The notes under the pieces: generated by a model
What the model was told of the DNA's origin: nothing
Databases searched by the model: none
Seen by the model: the letters and a program-made list of their open reading frames with translations, nothing else
NCBI RefSeq assembly: GCF_023156535.1
Contig: NZ_JALNMH010000002.1
Span: 62,001-126,000, forward strand
Reading direction: 5' to 3'
DNA: 64,000 nt
DNA from: Pseudomarimonas salicorniae
Lineage (GTDB): Bacteria; Pseudomonadota; Gammaproteobacteria; Xanthomonadales; Xanthomonadaceae
Part shown: piece after piece, positions 62,492 through 64,000 of the stretch
Position numbering within the stretch: the stretch's first letter is position 1
How the letters are laid out: every line of letters starts with the position of its first letter
Translations under genes and position numbers: made by a program

Positions 62492-63487
62492 CTTCCTCGA
62501 CTCCGTTCGTGGTGAGGTATCGAACCGCGGACGGCGGCGCTGCGGAGCCCGTTCGGTCTTCGATACCTCAGCCCGAACGGCCGTAGCGCTGCGCGAGCCT
62601 TGTAGAGCAGGGTTGCCCGCGGCCGAGGTGTCTCGGCTTTCCCGCGCGGCGGGGGACACAGCGGCGCCGCGGTCGCGCCCAAGGGCACTCCCACAGGGAA
62701 GGGCCAGAACGCATCGATGGATCCGCCACCGCCCGCTGCAGGAGTAGGCTTGCCCGCGACCGCGGCGTGTCGGCTTTCCCGTGCGGGAGGAGACATCGCA
62801 GCGCCCGGCACCCCCCTCCCAGCCTCCCCCTACACCGCCTGCGGCGGCGCAAGGGGAGGGGCAGAATCCGGCAGCGCTTTCGCGCCCTGCCGCGGGTGGT
62901 CGCCGAGGACCCGAGTTCCGAGTCCCGCTCCGCGAACCTCCCCTCCTCGACCCCATTCGCGGTGAGGTATCGAACCGCGAACGGCGGCGCTGCGGAGCCC
63001 GTTCGGTCTTCGATACCTCAGCCCGAACGGCCGTGGTGCTGCGCGAGCCTTGTAGAGCAGGGTCGCCCGCGGCCGAGGTGTCTCGGCTTTCCCGCGCGGC
63101 GGGGGACACAGCGGCGCCGCGGTCGCGCCCAAGGGCACTCCCACAGGGAAGGGCCAGAACGCATCGATGGATCCGCCACCGCCCGCTGCAGGAGTGGGCT
63201 TGCCCGCGACCGCGGCGTGTCGGCTTTCCCGTGCGGGAGGAGACATCGCAGCGCCCGGCAACCCCCCCAGCCTCCCCCTACACCGCCTGCGGCGGCGCAA
63301 GGGGAGGGGCAGAATCCGGCAGCGCTTTCGCGCCCTGCCGCGGGTGGCCGCGGAGGACCCGAGTTCCGAGTCCCGCTCCGCGAACCTCCCCTCCTCGACC
63401 CCGTTCGCGGTGAGGTATCGAACCGCGAACGGCGGCGCTGCGGAGCCCGTTCGGACTTCGATACCTCAGCCCGAACGGCTGTGGCGT
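62492..63487. repeat. Tandem ~450-bp repeat, two full copies and part of a third
   Basis: Units begin near 62492, 62942 and 63390; matching landmarks (GAGGTATCGAACCGCG) lie at 62514, 62964 and 63412, so the periods are 450 and 448. The third copy stops near 63487. Each unit holds a GAGGTATCGAA/TTCGATACCTC hairpin (first at 62514-62524 with 62559-62569), one family B arm (62669-62695, 63119-63145) and other short palindromes. No gene is supported anywhere in 62303-63630, which separates ruvA from ruvB. Confidence 0.88.
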
Positions 63488-63576
63488 CGCGCCCGGTCGC
63501 AACGAAACGGATCCCGCGGCGACCCTGTCGCCCTAAGCCCTGACCGAGCGAAGCGAAGGCGAGCCGCGAAGCGGCC

Positions 63577-63639
63577 GAACCCTAGGCCCTAGGCCCTGAA
63601 CCCCAGGCCCTGAGCCCTGAGCCCTAGCCCCTAGGCCTT
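63577..63639. repeat. Degenerate GCCCTGA/GCCCTAG heptamers at the ruvA 3' end
   Basis: A run of seven-base units (CCCTAGG, CCCTGAG and variants) reaches into the last codons of ruvA; the TAG stop at 63631-63633 lies inside the repeat. Similar to the array at 59905-59960. Confidence 0.7.
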
Positions 63640-64000
63640 CAACGCCGCCTTCAGCGCATGACGGATGAGCTCTTCCGCACTGGCGCCGTCGGGGGCGCCT
63701 TTCAGCAGTCGGGTGATTTCCTGCGGCTTGTAGCCGAGCTGCTGCAGGGCGACGCTGGCCTCGGCCTGGGGGTCGGCCGGGACGGCGCCGCGGGCGGGGA
63801 CCGCGCCGCCGCTGCCGAAATCCGCCGCGCGATCGCGCAACTCGACCACGATGCGCTCGGCGGTCTTCTTGCCGATACCGGGAATCCGGGTCAGGGCGGT
63901 GACGTCGCTGCCCGCCACCAGCCGGGCGAACTCGGCGACGCTCACCCCCGATAGAATCGCCAGGGCGATCTTGGCGCCGATGCCGGTGACCTTCTGCACG
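63631..64000 (-). CDS. ruvA: RuvA, Holliday junction-binding subunit, C-terminal part
   Basis: The last ~122 residues of RuvA; the gene enters from the right edge. Helix-hairpin-helix motifs [16 protein letters not shown] and [21 protein letters not shown] are visible, then a flexible linker and domain III ([21 protein letters not shown]), which contacts RuvB. It should bind four-way junctions as a tetramer. The stop codon is within a heptamer repeat. Confidence 0.94.
   Translation of the reverse strand, partial: VQKVTGIGAKIALAILSGVSVAEFARLVAGSDVTALTRIPGIGKKTAERIVVELRDRAADFGSGGAVPARGAVPADPQAEASVALQQLGYKPQEITRLLKGAPDGASAEELIRHALKAALKA

Noticed and set aside
62492-63487. CRISPR array or satellite-encoded protein
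   Set aside because: Units are ~450 bp and directly adjacent without spacers; open frames across them carry no domain and break between copies.

Overview
The window is 64 kb of high-GC gammaproteobacterial chromosome. The operon content is typical of that class: miaA-hfq-hflX-hflK-hflC, pyrH-frr-uppS-cdsA-dxr-rseP-bamA-skp-lpxD-fabZ-lpxA-lpxB-rnhB, and ruvAB-ybgC-tolQRAB-pal-cpoB-queE-queC. High GC, many c-di-GMP signalling proteins and abundant REP-type palindromes suggest Lysobacterales (Xanthomonadales) or a relative. The genus cannot be named from the sequence alone.

Layout. 1-16 kb is mixed: a glycosyltransferase end and a PAP2 phosphatase, two membrane c-di-GMP proteins, a BON-domain protein, a secreted metzincin-type protease, a signalling cluster (DUF1328 protein, sigma-54 response regulator, REC-histidine kinase), a secreted alpha-amylase, a bacterioferritin-family protein, and a coupled trmJ / PhnD-like binding protein / GGDEF-EAL unit. 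17-26 kb carries suhB, corA and, leftward, miaA-hfq-hflX-hflKC-DUF2065, with tilS divergent. 26-39 kb is a rightward run for UMP kinase, ribosome recycling, isoprenoid, phospholipid, outer-membrane and lipid A synthesis, followed by DUF1232 and dnaE genes. 43.8-46.4 kb is a repeat-rich island holding an intact IS110-family element and a GNAT acetyltransferase. 46.4-53.3 kb holds a beta-propeller GGDEF protein, a DUF4174 protein and a large propeller-amidohydrolase. 53.9-64 kb is the leftward tRNA-Lys, queC, queE, cpoB, pal, tolBARQ, ybgC, ruvB, ruvA region.

The most interesting feature is the IS110 element at 44138-45401. It sits in a REP palindrome at a CT core dinucleotide. Two uninterrupted copies of that palindrome in the window show what the empty site looked like. 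The 244-nt non-coding left end can be folded into two internal loops. Short stretches in them match or complement both sides of the occupied target and both element ends, as expected for a bridge RNA of the IS621 type. A consensus -35 at the right end and a weak -10 at the left end come to 17-nt spacing only when the ends are joined in a circle.

Other points of note: a shared TGGCACGGGYCTTG motif upstream of the BON and DUF1328 genes, both near a sigma-54 activator gene; a dispersed repeat that supplies the start and N-terminal codons of both lpxB and queE; a ~450-bp tandem repeat separating ruvA from ruvB; a heptanucleotide array between tolQ and tolR; and decayed tandem copies of tRNA-Lys. 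No rRNA genes, CRISPR arrays or prophage genes were seen. All assignments come from reading motifs; no database search was run.
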